A model generated the notes under the pieces. It had not been told where the DNA came from and did not search any database. It was given only the letters and a program-made list of their open reading frames with translations. DNA of 64,000 nt, from the NCBI RefSeq assembly GCF_000264315.1, contig NZ_AJXU01000030.1, positions 31,757 to 95,756 on the forward strand. Direction: 5' to 3'. Below are positions 17,854-25,885 of this stretch, one piece after another (the first letter of the stretch is position 1; the number at the start of each line of letters is the position of its first letter). Both the position numbers and the translations under genes were made by a program. The stretch is from Rhodanobacter fulvus Jip2. GTDB lineage: Bacteria > Pseudomonadota > Gammaproteobacteria > Xanthomonadales > Rhodanobacteraceae.

Positions 17854-19263
17854 TCACTGCACCGCCGCTGTGGGTGCGACGGGGGCGTTTGCAAACAGCA
17901 CCGTGAGACCTTCGGCGATCGTCGGATGCGCGAAGATGGTGTCGCGCAACGCGGTATAAGGGAGACCGGCCAGCATCGCGGTCTGCACCACCGCGATCAC
18001 TTCACCGCCGGACGCCCCCAGCGCGGTGAAGCCGAGCAGGCGATCGCTGTCGACGGCCACCAGCGCCTTGAGAAATCCGCCCGTCTCGGACAATGTGCGG
18101 GTGCGCAGCACCGCCGCCATCGGCGTTCGGGCGACCCGATAGGCGATGCCGGCACGCTGCGCCGCCACCTCGTTCAGACCGACCCGTCCGAGTTCCGGGT
18201 CGGTGAACATGCCATACGGCACCAGTCGGTCCCGTGTCGTGCGATCGCCACCGGCGAGGTTGTCCCTGACCACCCGGAAATCGTCGAACGCAACGTGGGT
18301 GAACTGCGGGCTGCCTGCGCAGTCGCCCATCGCCCACACTCCGGGCGCACTCGTCTCCAGCCGTTCGTTGACCTGCACGTAGCCCCGCTCATCCAGGTTC
18401 ACACCTGCCGCGTCGAGGCCGATCGCCTGCGTATTTGGTGTGCGTCCGGCCGCCACCAGGATGTCGCTGCCCTCGATGATCCGCTCGCCCGTTGCGGTAT
18501 GCACCTGAAAGCGGACGCTGTCACCCGAGCGCCCCTCGACCTTGACCGGCCTGGCATTCAGCACGACATCAATGCCCTCGTCGGCAAAGCGTCGCAGCAG
18601 CAACCGGGCCACATCGGGGTCCTCGCGGCCGGCCAGTTGCGGGCCGTGTTCCACCACCGTGACGCGACTGCCGAAGCGCCGCATCGGTTGGGCGAACTCG
18701 AGGCCGACATAACCGCCGCCCAGCACGATGAGGTGCTCCGGCACGTGATCGAGTTCGAGTGCTTCGACATGCGTGAGCGGGGAGGACTGGCGCAGGCCGG
18801 GTACATCAGGGATCGCCGCCCGCGTACCGAGATTCAGATACACGCGCTCCCCGCTCAGCAGGCGGGTGCCGCCTTGCTGCAGTTGCACCTCGATCGTCCG
18901 CGGGGCGACAAAGCGGCCCTCGCCCATGATCAGCTCCGCACCGCTGTCGGCGTAGTTCTTGCGGTGGACCGCGATCAGCTCGTCGACCATCTTGCGCTTG
19001 CGCGCGCGGACCGCCGCCATGTCGACACTGACCGGCCCCGCGGCAAGGCCAAACTCCTGGCCGCGACGAAACAGCGACGCCACGTGCCCACTGTAGATGA
19101 CGTTCTTGCTCGGCAGGCAGGCGATGTTCGGGCAGGAGCCGCCGACCCAGCGGCGCTCGACCACCGCCACACGATGGCCGGCCTTGGCCATGGTCCATGC
19201 CAGATACTTGCCGGATTCGCCGCTGCCGAGGATGAGGAAATCGTAGTGCTGCGGCTTGGACAC
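17854..19263 (-). CDS. FAD-dependent pyridine nucleotide-disulfide oxidoreductase, mercuric-reductase-like
   Basis: This 469-residue class I flavoprotein disulfide reductase has the FAD motif GSGESG (13-18) and the redox pair C44 and C49 (GSCPNIACLPSKN). An NAD(P)-binding GGGYVGLEFA follows near 200, then the second FAD motif VWAMGDCAG. The C-terminal interface has AHPTIAEGL. It lacks the N-terminal heavy-metal-associated domain and the C-terminal cysteine pair of true MerA, so mercury reduction is unlikely. The usual active-site pattern C-x4-C is intact. It may reduce a small disulfide or act as a dihydrolipoamide-dehydrogenase relative. It lies upstream of trpG on the same strand with a 177-base gap and is probably independent. 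Confidence 0.82.
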   Translation of the reverse strand: MSKPQHYDFLILGSGESGKYLAWTMAKAGHRVAVVERRWVGGSCPNIACLPSKNVIYSGHVASLFRRGQEFGLAAGPVSVDMAAVRARKRKMVDELIAVHRKNYADSGAELIMGEGRFVAPRTIEVQLQQGGTRLLSGERVYLNLGTRAAIPDVPGLRQSSPLTHVEALELDHVPEHLIVLGGGYVGLEFAQPMRRFGSRVTVVEHGPQLAGREDPDVARLLLRRFADEGIDVVLNARPVKVEGRSGDSVRFQVHTATGERIIEGSDILVAAGRTPNTQAIGLDAAGVNLDERGYVQVNERLETSAPGVWAMGDCAGSPQFTHVAFDDFRVVRDNLAGGDRTTRDRLVPYGMFTDPELGRVGLNEVAAQRAGIAYRVARTPMAAVLRTRTLSETGGFLKALVAVDSDRLLGFTALGASGGEVIAVVQTAMLAGLPYTALRDTIFAHPTIAEGLTVLFANAPVAPTAAVQ

Positions 19264-19451
19264 GGTGTCGCTCCCGGCGGGATCACATTCGAAAGAGCTT
19301 GCGCCATACGGTGTTCACTGAACGTCAGTTTGCACGGGCAGAAGGACGCTGCAGCGGGTCGGTCGAAGACGTCGCATCCGCCGCTGGCGGATTTCGTATT
19401 TCATGCACACGGAGGTAGCGCGAAGGCGCAAGCCGAGGCGCACCACAACCT

Positions 19452-20141
19452 TCAGCGCCCCTCGTCGCGGTGCCGGCGGTGCGGCGCATCCGATGCAGGC
19501 ATCGACCGTGAGGTCGGCAAATGCCAGCCATGCCGGATCGCCATGAAACGCAGCGCGAAGCAGACGCCGCCGCCGGCCACGGCAGCCAGCATCGGCGAGA
19601 GGTGCAGCAGGTGTGCGCTCACCACCACACCGGCACCGGCCAGCGCCGCCAGCGCGTACAGGTCGGCGCGCAGCACGGTGGGGATGTCGGATACCAGCAC
19701 GTCGCGCAGCATGCCGCCGCCGATACCTGTCACCATGCCCAGCAGGGCCGCCATCACCGGATCGATGCCGTGGGCCAGCGCCTTCTGCGCGCCGGCTACG
19801 GCAAAGAACGCCAGCCCGACCGCATCCAGCCACCGCACGTCATTGCGCAGGCGGTTGGTCATCGGGTACCAGAGGAAGGTGATCAACCCGGCCAGCGCGG
19901 ACACGCCCGCATACGTCAGGCCGGCAATCGCCGCCGGCGGCACCGCGCCGATCATCAGGTCGCGCGTGATGCCGCCCGCATTGCCCGCCGCGAACGCCAG
20001 CACCAGCACGCCGAAGATGTCGAGCCGGTGCCTGACCGCGACCATCGCACCGCTGATGGCGAAGACGAAGGTGCCGCCCAGATCCAACACCTGCAGCAGG
20101 ATCGGCAGCATGGCCTGGGTGGCGAAGGTCGCGTGCGCCAT
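19452..20141 (-). CDS. Trimeric intracellular cation (TRIC) channel family protein (UPF0126/YicG type)
   Basis: This 229-residue membrane protein is built of two internally related halves with about seven helices. The family motifs GTFVFAISGAMVAVRHRLDIFGV and GNAGGITRDLMIG occur in the first half, and AVGLAFFAVAGAQKAL with GMVTGIGGGMLRDVLVSDIP in the second. TRIC family members form potassium-permeable channels; the bacterial role is unclear. It starts three bases after the end of the amidohydrolase gene and is probably co-transcribed with it. The C-terminal 25 residues are basic and hydrophilic. The 188-base gap to the flavoprotein shows nothing I can identify. Confidence 0.85.
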   Translation of the reverse strand: MAHATFATQAMLPILLQVLDLGGTFVFAISGAMVAVRHRLDIFGVLVLAFAAGNAGGITRDLMIGAVPPAAIAGLTYAGVSALAGLITFLWYPMTNRLRNDVRWLDAVGLAFFAVAGAQKALAHGIDPVMAALLGMVTGIGGGMLRDVLVSDIPTVLRADLYALAALAGAGVVVSAHLLHLSPMLAAVAGGGVCFALRFMAIRHGWHLPTSRSMPASDAPHRRHRDEGR

Positions 20142-20144
20142 CGT

Positions 20145-21419
20145 TCAGCGTGCTGCCGACAGCCACGCCCGCGCGGCCACCATCAGCGTTTCCACGCCGA
20201 CCTCCAGGGTGGGGTGAAGTACCGGCAGGAAACGCGGGTTGTGGTTGGTCGGGATTTCATTGAGCCGGTTCTCGACCTTCGCCTTCGCGTAGGCGTCCGG
20301 GTCGGTGCCGCCGACGAACCAGAATACCGACGGCACCTTCCACTCGGCGCCGAACGAGCCGAAATCCTCGCTGGCCGAGGTGGGCCCGGTCTCGCGGATG
20401 CGCCCGGCAGGGAAGTGCTTGCGGAACGCATCGACCACCCTGGTGGTGGCGTCGTCGTCGTTGGTCACCAGCGAATAGTTGTCCAGCGGCGTGATTTCCG
20501 GCGGTTTCGTCGCACCCGAGGCCGCGGCCTCGGCGTTGACGATGCGGGTGATGGCGGCCAGTACGCGCTTGCGCACGCCCTCGTCGAAGGTGCGCACGTT
20601 GAGCTTGATGACGGCCTCGTCGGGGATCACGTTCTCCTTGGTACCGGCCTGCAGCGAACCGATGGTGAGCACGGCCGCCTCGGTCGGCGCCAGCTCGCGG
20701 GAGACGATGGTCTGCAGCCGCAGCACCGTCGACGCCGCCATCACCACCGGGTCGATGCTGGCCTGCGGCATCGAGCCGTGCGCGCCGCGCCCGAACAACC
20801 GAATCTGCAGGCTGTCGGCGGCGGAGGTGATCACGCCCTTGCGCCCGCCGATGGCGCCGGCCGGGCCCACCATCACGTGCTGGCCCAGTACCACGTCGGG
20901 TTTCGGAAAGCGCTGGAACAGGCCGTCGTCGATCATTGCCTGCGCGCCTTGCGCGGTTTCCTCCGCCGGCTGGAACACCGCCATCAGCGTGCCCTTCCAG
21001 CTGTCCCGATGCTGCGCCATCAGCGTGGTGGCGCCGACCAGCCAGGCAACATGCATGTCGTGGCCGCAGGCGTGCATCACCGGCACGGTGTTGCCTTCGT
21101 GGTCGACCGCCGTGACCTTGCTGGCATACGCCGCGCCCGTCGCTTCCTGCACCGGCAGTGCATCCATGTCCGCGCGCAGCATCACCACCGGCCCGTCGCC
21201 ATTGCGCAACAGGCCAACCACGCCGGTCTTGCCGACGCCGGTGCTGACTTCATAGCCGGCCGCGCGCAGGTGCTCGGCGGCCAGGCCCGCGGTGCGGGTT
21301 TCCTGCATCGACAGTTCCGGATGCGCGTGGATGTCGGTGTACAGCGCCTCCAGCCGCGGCAGCAGCGCGCGGAGGTGGTCTTGCAGCGTTTCGTCGGAAG
21401 GGGTGGGTTTGTCATTCAT
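20145..21419 (-). CDS. M20D family amidohydrolase/peptidase
   Basis: This 424-residue metal-dependent amidohydrolase is related to hippurate hydrolase and N-acyl-amino-acid deacylases. Metal-ligand motifs are HACGHDMH (C118, H120) and PAEETAQGA (E153, E154). The domain-interface segment GRGAHGSMPQASIDPV and C-terminal NHNPRF are also typical. No signal peptide is visible, so it acts in the cytoplasm. ATG 21419 is chosen; longer frames cross into non-coding sequence. It sits downstream of a DAACS-type symporter in a cluster rich in peptidoglycan-peptide enzymes. It could therefore release amino acids from acylated or dipeptide products. The substrate is inferred. Confidence 0.88.
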   Translation of the reverse strand: MNDKPTPSDETLQDHLRALLPRLEALYTDIHAHPELSMQETRTAGLAAEHLRAAGYEVSTGVGKTGVVGLLRNGDGPVVMLRADMDALPVQEATGAAYASKVTAVDHEGNTVPVMHACGHDMHVAWLVGATTLMAQHRDSWKGTLMAVFQPAEETAQGAQAMIDDGLFQRFPKPDVVLGQHVMVGPAGAIGGRKGVITSAADSLQIRLFGRGAHGSMPQASIDPVVMAASTVLRLQTIVSRELAPTEAAVLTIGSLQAGTKENVIPDEAVIKLNVRTFDEGVRKRVLAAITRIVNAEAAASGATKPPEITPLDNYSLVTNDDDATTRVVDAFRKHFPAGRIRETGPTSASEDFGSFGAEWKVPSVFWFVGGTDPDAYAKAKVENRLNEIPTNHNPRFLPVLHPTLEVGVETLMVAARAWLSAAR

Positions 21420-21691
21420 GCGATGGGCATTCCAGGCTCGAAAACGTGAAGAAGCATCATGCGGCGGGCGACGGCGCGGCGCCTGCCGATAGTGGTGATG
21501 ATCGGTGGGCGAGTAGCCCAGCACATAAACCTGGCATGGACGCCTTCCGGATGATGCGCCCAGCCCGCGTTTCGGATGGGTGAACATCCGCCTTCGCGCC
21601 GCTGGGCAGGCGGTACGCGTTTGCAAGCGCCGGGGGCCGCGGATCGCGGATCGCCATCCATCGTCGACGAATGCGCCGCCGCTGAAACGCC

Positions 21692-22948
21692 CTACAACAG
21701 ATCGGGCGCTGGCGCGGTGTCGTTGCGCGACTGCCGTGCCACCACGCTGGTGGCGGTGAGGTCGCCGGTGACGTTGCCCAGCGTGGCCAGCGCATCGGGG
21801 ATGGTGTCGACGGCCAGCATCAGGCCCAGCGGACTCAGTGGCAGGCCCATTGCCTGCGCCACCGGAAGGTTGGTGGCGATGAACGTGACCTGGCCCGGCA
21901 GGCCCACCGAACCCAGGCTCACCACCACCGCCAGCAGCGCACCAGCGATAAGTTGGGCGGTGGACAGATCCACGCCGTAGGCCCAGGCGATGAACGCGGC
22001 GGAGGTCATGTATTGCACCGGGCTGGTGAGGCGGAACAAGGTGACTGCCATCGGCAGCACCAGGCCGGCTACCGCCTTCGGATACCCCAGCCGGCGATCG
22101 GCGCTTTCCAGCATCGCCGGCAGCGAGGCCAGCGACGACTGCGTGCTGATCGCCACCACCTGCGCGGGTACCAGCGCCAGCGCGAAACGGCGCCAGCGCT
22201 CGCCACCAAAACCCACCGCCAGCGGCAGCATCATCACGGTAACCGACAGGTACAGTAGGCACTCGACCAGCACGTACACGCCCAGCGCGCTGAGCATGCC
22301 CAGGCCCGACCGCGCGCACACCGACAGAATCAGCGCGAACACACCCAGCGGCGCCGCCCACAACACCCAGCGCACGATCACGATCATCGCGTCGGCGATC
22401 GCCTGGAAGAAATCCAGCAACAGCGCGCGGCGCTCCACCGGCAGATGGGTGAGCGCAAAACCCAGGAACAACGCGAACACCACCAGCGGCAGCATCGCGC
22501 TTTGCGCCGCGGCCATGATCGCGTTGTGCGGAACGATGGCGGTGAGCGCATCCACCCAGTCGACCGGCGCGGCTTGCGCCGCCGCGGGCAACGCGGCGTG
22601 GCCCAGCGCGGCGGTCAAGGCCGGATCGTGCGCAAACAGCGAGAACACGAACGGCGCGGCGAACGCGGCGAACAGCGCGCCGCCGGTCAGCACCACGATG
22701 AACACCACGATGGCGCGTCGCGCGATGCGGCCTGATGCCGCCGCATCGCTGGCGGTGTTGACGCCCAGCACCACCAGCGCCAGCACCAGCGGCACCACCG
22801 TCATCTGCAATGCGTTCAACCACAGCTTGCCGATCGGCTGCACCACATGGGCCACCTGGATGGCCAATGCAGGATGCCAAGCCGCCAGCCCCAGGCCGAT
22901 CACCGCGCCGGCGGCGAGGCCGGTCAGCACGCGGGCAGTGGCATTCAC
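21692..22948 (-). CDS. Dicarboxylate/amino acid:cation symporter (DAACS family)
   Basis: This 418-residue secondary transporter for acidic amino acids or dicarboxylates has about eight helices plus re-entrant loops. The family serine motif appears as ISTQSSLASLPAML, and PLGVFALI and NVTGDLTATSVVA near the end are characteristic. The GTG at 22948 overlaps the stop of the upstream L,D-transpeptidase-like gene (GTGA), so translation is coupled. Its place among murein-peptide enzymes suggests uptake of D-glutamate, L-glutamate or short acidic peptides. That specificity is inference. The following 272 bases before the amidohydrolase contain nothing I recognise. Confidence 0.87.
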   Translation of the reverse strand: MNATARVLTGLAAGAVIGLGLAAWHPALAIQVAHVVQPIGKLWLNALQMTVVPLVLALVVLGVNTASDAAASGRIARRAIVVFIVVLTGGALFAAFAAPFVFSLFAHDPALTAALGHAALPAAAQAAPVDWVDALTAIVPHNAIMAAAQSAMLPLVVFALFLGFALTHLPVERRALLLDFFQAIADAMIVIVRWVLWAAPLGVFALILSVCARSGLGMLSALGVYVLVECLLYLSVTVMMLPLAVGFGGERWRRFALALVPAQVVAISTQSSLASLPAMLESADRRLGYPKAVAGLVLPMAVTLFRLTSPVQYMTSAAFIAWAYGVDLSTAQLIAGALLAVVVSLGSVGLPGQVTFIATNLPVAQAMGLPLSPLGLMLAVDTIPDALATLGNVTGDLTATSVVARQSRNDTAPAPDLL

Positions 22949-23712
22949 CGCGCCTCCCCGGCGGCAAGCGCCGGCAAGCGCCAGCTTGAACGCAGACGCT
23001 GATACTCGGCCTGTGGCAGCAACACGAAGACCGGCATGTCGCGCGGCTTCAACCAGGCCAGCAACGATTGCATTACCGCCGGCGTCATCGCGGTGCAGCC
23101 GGCGGTGGACGACGTGGGCGATTTCCACAGGTGGGCGAAGATGCAGCTGCCGGCCTGCGGTATGGCATCGGGGTTGTGTTCAATCACGAAGCCGAGGCGG
23201 TAGCGCTGGTCGCCCTTGAAATGGAGGTCGCGGCGCATCGGTTCGCTGGCGCCTTTCACCGCCGCGACGCCCACCACCTTCGCGTCGACGATGCGGTTGT
23301 ATTGGGGCGAACTGCTGACATCGACGCACCAATCGCTGGCGGTCAGCGCGCGGTACGGCATGGCGGTGTCGGCGTGGGCCGTGTAGCCGAAGACCTCTCC
23401 GATGCGGAACACACCGGCCGGGCTGCGGTTGTCGCCCTCGCGCTTGGATGGGCCGGCTGTTTGTTCCGGATGCAGGCCGATGCCCCAGCCCGCGCCAGCC
23501 TTGCCGATGGTCACCGGTACGCCGGTATTCACCGGTTGCCACTGGCTGCCCTTGCGTTCGAAGGTGCGCAGCGTGCCGTGGTCGGCGTTCCAGTCGGCGG
23601 TGGTCACCACGATCATCTGGCGGGCGTCATGCCAGGGAACGCGCGACGTGTCGGCATGACCCGCACCGATGAGGGCGAACGCAAGAACGACCGGCAGGGA
23701 AAAGTGGCGCAT
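22945..23712 (-). CDS. L,D-transpeptidase (YkuD)-like secreted protein
   Basis: This 255-residue exported protein has a signal peptide (MRHFSLPVVLAFALIGAGHA). The catalytic part resembles YkuD-like domains: CIFAHLWKS with a His, followed by SSTAGCTAM with the nucleophile Cys in place of the usual SxGCIR context. Upstream are the typical GKAGAGWGIGLHP and NRSPAGVFRIGEVFGY. Such proteins form or hydrolyse L,D-linkages in peptidoglycan in the periplasm. The subgroup with GCTA rather than GCIR is poorly characterised. Its stop overlaps the start of the DAACS transporter gene. A repeat array separates it from the upstream RpiR gene. Confidence 0.78.
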   Translation of the reverse strand: MRHFSLPVVLAFALIGAGHADTSRVPWHDARQMIVVTTADWNADHGTLRTFERKGSQWQPVNTGVPVTIGKAGAGWGIGLHPEQTAGPSKREGDNRSPAGVFRIGEVFGYTAHADTAMPYRALTASDWCVDVSSSPQYNRIVDAKVVGVAAVKGASEPMRRDLHFKGDQRYRLGFVIEHNPDAIPQAGSCIFAHLWKSPTSSTAGCTAMTPAVMQSLLAWLKPRDMPVFVLLPQAEYQRLRSSWRLPALAAGEAR

Positions 23713-23740
23713 GGGCTACGGGGACCTCGCACGAAGGAAC

Positions 23741-23842
23741 CCCTCTCCCTCTGGGAGAGGGGCAGGGGTGAGGGTTCGGTGATTCCGCGCATTCGGCTCC
23801 GCCCGAACCCTCTCCCCAACCCCTCTCCCGGAGGGAGAGGGG
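23741..23842. repeat. Interspersed palindromic repeat (CCCTCTCCC type)
   Basis: Two arms rich in CCCTCTCCC and GGGAGAGGGG flank a centre containing the inverted pair GGGTTCGG and CCGAACCC. It is one of several related repeats in the window (also 34674-34800, 55290-55475, 60465-60571 and the right edge). It lies between the RpiR and L,D-transpeptidase-like genes and could form a strong hairpin in the transcript. Confidence 0.7.
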
Positions 23843-23881
23843 CTCAAGCGGAGGGTTCGCGGGGATATATGGACGGCCAAA

Positions 23882-24739
23882 TCAAGGCTCCAGCATCAAC
23901 TGGATGCGATCCAGGTTGGCCAGCAATTGCGCGTGGCGGTCATCGTGGCCTTCGCACAGCAAGACGAACAAGCCATCGAGCAGATGCTGCAGCGCCGACT
24001 GGTACAGCAGCGGCTGGATGTACGGCAGCTCGTCATGCGCCGACACCACCAGCGCGATGTCGGCCAGCGTGCGCAGCGGGTTGGCGGTGTGCCGCGTCAC
24101 CGTGATTACCTGACCGCGGCGCTCACGGAAGTAGCGCGCGATCTTGCACAGTGCCGGATGGTTGCCGTGCTCGGAGAACACCAGCAGCACGTCGCCCGCG
24201 GTGGCAGCCGAAATGTTGGCGGTCATACGCGCGGTGTCGAAGTTGTGCACGGTGAGGATGCCCAGCAGCGACAATTTCAGCGCGAAGCCGCGCGCGTAGA
24301 TGTCGTCCTCGCCCAGACCGATGATGAACACCTTGCCGCTCTGGCCGGCCTGGCCGATGGCGGCGGCGACGGCCTCGATGGTCTCGGCCGGATTGATCAG
24401 CCGGGTGGCCTCCTCGGCTTCCGACTTGCGCCGCCACAGGTTGCCGGCGAAGGCGCCGGGCGACCCGCCATCGGGCGATGCAGCATGTTCCGGTGCATCG
24501 CCATTGTCGGCGCGGGCGTTGGCCTCGCCCACGGAATACTTCAGGTCGGGATAGCCCTTGAAGCCCAGCTTCTGGGTGAACTTCACCACGCTGGACTGGC
24601 TGATGCCCAGGGCATTGGCCAGTTGCTGCGAGGAGTAATCGCGCAGCAGCTGCGCGTTCTCCAGGATGAAGTCGGCAATGCGCCGCTCCACCGCCGACAT
24701 CCGGTCGCGTTCGGAGCGGATTTTCACCAGCGGCGACAT
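23882..24739 (-). CDS. MurR/RpiR family transcriptional regulator
   Basis: This 285-residue regulator has an N-terminal RpiR-type helix-turn-helix (residues 10-80: SAVERRIADFILENAQLLRDYSS, ANALGISQSSVVKFTQKLGFKGYPDLK). A C-terminal sugar-isomerase (SIS) domain spans about 125-255 (KVFIIGLGEDDIYARG, LLVFSEHGNHPALCKIARYFRERRGQVITVT). RpiR proteins usually sense phosphosugars; MurR senses MurNAc-6-phosphate. It overlaps the dipeptide epimerase stop by ATGA, so regulator and epimerase are made together. No murQ or murP is present in the window, so the ligand here may be a different murein-derived or sugar-phosphate signal. Confidence 0.87.
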   Translation of the reverse strand: MSPLVKIRSERDRMSAVERRIADFILENAQLLRDYSSQQLANALGISQSSVVKFTQKLGFKGYPDLKYSVGEANARADNGDAPEHAASPDGGSPGAFAGNLWRRKSEAEEATRLINPAETIEAVAAAIGQAGQSGKVFIIGLGEDDIYARGFALKLSLLGILTVHNFDTARMTANISAATAGDVLLVFSEHGNHPALCKIARYFRERRGQVITVTRHTANPLRTLADIALVVSAHDELPYIQPLLYQSALQHLLDGLFVLLCEGHDDRHAQLLANLDRIQLMLEP

Positions 24740-25836
24740 CAGGCTTCGATCTCCTCCAATCCCCTGATCTCGCGGATACCCAGGCCGGGCGCGTCCGTCA
24801 CCGAGATCTCCGATTCGTTGAAGATTACCCCACCGTCGACCGGGTTGAACTGCGACAGCGATGGCCCGTCCAGGTCGATCTTGGTGATCACGCTGGACTT
24901 GGCTACCGCCACGTGCACGGCGGCGGCCACGCTGATGCTGCTTTCCAGCATGCAGCCGATCATGCATTCCACGCCGTACATCGCGGCGATGTCGGCGATC
25001 TTCACCGCGTTGGAGATGCCGCCGGTTTTCATCAGCTTGATGTTGATGATGTCGGCCGCGCGCAGCCGGATCAGCTCGATCACTTCCATCGGGCCGAACA
25101 CGCTTTCGTCGGCCATCACCGGCGTGTGCACGCGCTCGGTCACGTAGCGCATGCCGGCCAGGTCGCGCGCCTTCACCGGCTGCTCGATCAGCTCCAGCTT
25201 GATGCCGGCGTCCTCCAGCGTCTGCAGCGCGTAGACCGCCTGTTTGGCCGTCCATCCCTGATTCGCATCCAGACGCAGCAGGGCGCGCCCTTCCACCGCC
25301 GCGTAGATCGCCTTGACCCGGTCGATGTCGACGCCGATGTCCTTGCCGACCTTGATCTTCAGCGACTCGAAGCCGCGCTCCACCGCCTCCACGGAGTCGG
25401 CCACCATCTTGTCGATGTAGTCCACGCTGATGGTGATGTCGGTGGTGATCACCGGGTCGCCGCCGCCCAGCAGCTTGTACAGCGGCGCGCCGTAGAGCTG
25501 GCCCCACAGGTCGTACACGGCGATTTCCACCGCCGCCTTGGCGCTGGTGTTCTTCTCCATCGCGCCCTGGATCAGCTGGGTGAGGTGGTTGAGGTCGGCG
25601 ATGTCCTGGCCGATCAGGCGCGGCGAGATGTAGTGGCGGATTGCGTCGATGATCGAGCCGTGCGTGTCGCCGGTGATCACCGCGGTGGCCGGTGCTTCGC
25701 CGTAACCGACGTTGCCGCTGTCGGTGTGCACCATCACCACGATGTCCTCGACCATGTTGACGGTGCGCAACGCGGTCTTGAACGGTGTTTTCAGCGGCAC
25801 CCGCAACATGCCGAACCGGATGTCGGTGATTTTCAT
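24739..25836 (-). CDS. Dipeptide epimerase, L-Ala-D/L-Glu epimerase-like (enolase superfamily)
   Basis: It epimerises the second residue of murein dipeptides, so that L-Ala-D-Glu becomes L-Ala-L-Glu for ordinary peptidases. The 365-residue protein has the full catalytic set: K160 and K162 (SLKIKVG), metal ligands D190 (LDANQGW), E218 (IEQP) and D243 (MADES), and K267 (INIKLMKTGG). The spacing matches characterised epimerases such as B. subtilis YkfB almost exactly. It lacks a signal peptide and is cytoplasmic. It stands between an NlpC/P60 peptidase and an RpiR regulator, reminiscent of the B. subtilis ykf arrangement. Exact dipeptide specificity in this subgroup varies. Confidence 0.9.
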   Translation of the reverse strand: MKITDIRFGMLRVPLKTPFKTALRTVNMVEDIVVMVHTDSGNVGYGEAPATAVITGDTHGSIIDAIRHYISPRLIGQDIADLNHLTQLIQGAMEKNTSAKAAVEIAVYDLWGQLYGAPLYKLLGGGDPVITTDITISVDYIDKMVADSVEAVERGFESLKIKVGKDIGVDIDRVKAIYAAVEGRALLRLDANQGWTAKQAVYALQTLEDAGIKLELIEQPVKARDLAGMRYVTERVHTPVMADESVFGPMEVIELIRLRAADIINIKLMKTGGISNAVKIADIAAMYGVECMIGCMLESSISVAAAVHVAVAKSSVITKIDLDGPSLSQFNPVDGGVIFNESEISVTDAPGLGIREIRGLEEIEA

Positions 25837-25885
25837 GGGAGAGCCTTCATGGGAATCCGTGTCCTTCTTTCTTCTTGCGGGTAGT

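Noticed and set aside
17854..19263. Mercuric reductase and mercury-resistance operon.
   Set aside because: The flavoprotein lacks the N-terminal metal-binding domain and the C-terminal cysteine pair of MerA, and no merR, merT or merP is adjacent.
23741..23842. CRISPR arrays at the repeat-rich spacers.
   Set aside because: The repeats are palindromic, irregular in spacing, and lack unique spacers of uniform length; there are no cas genes.
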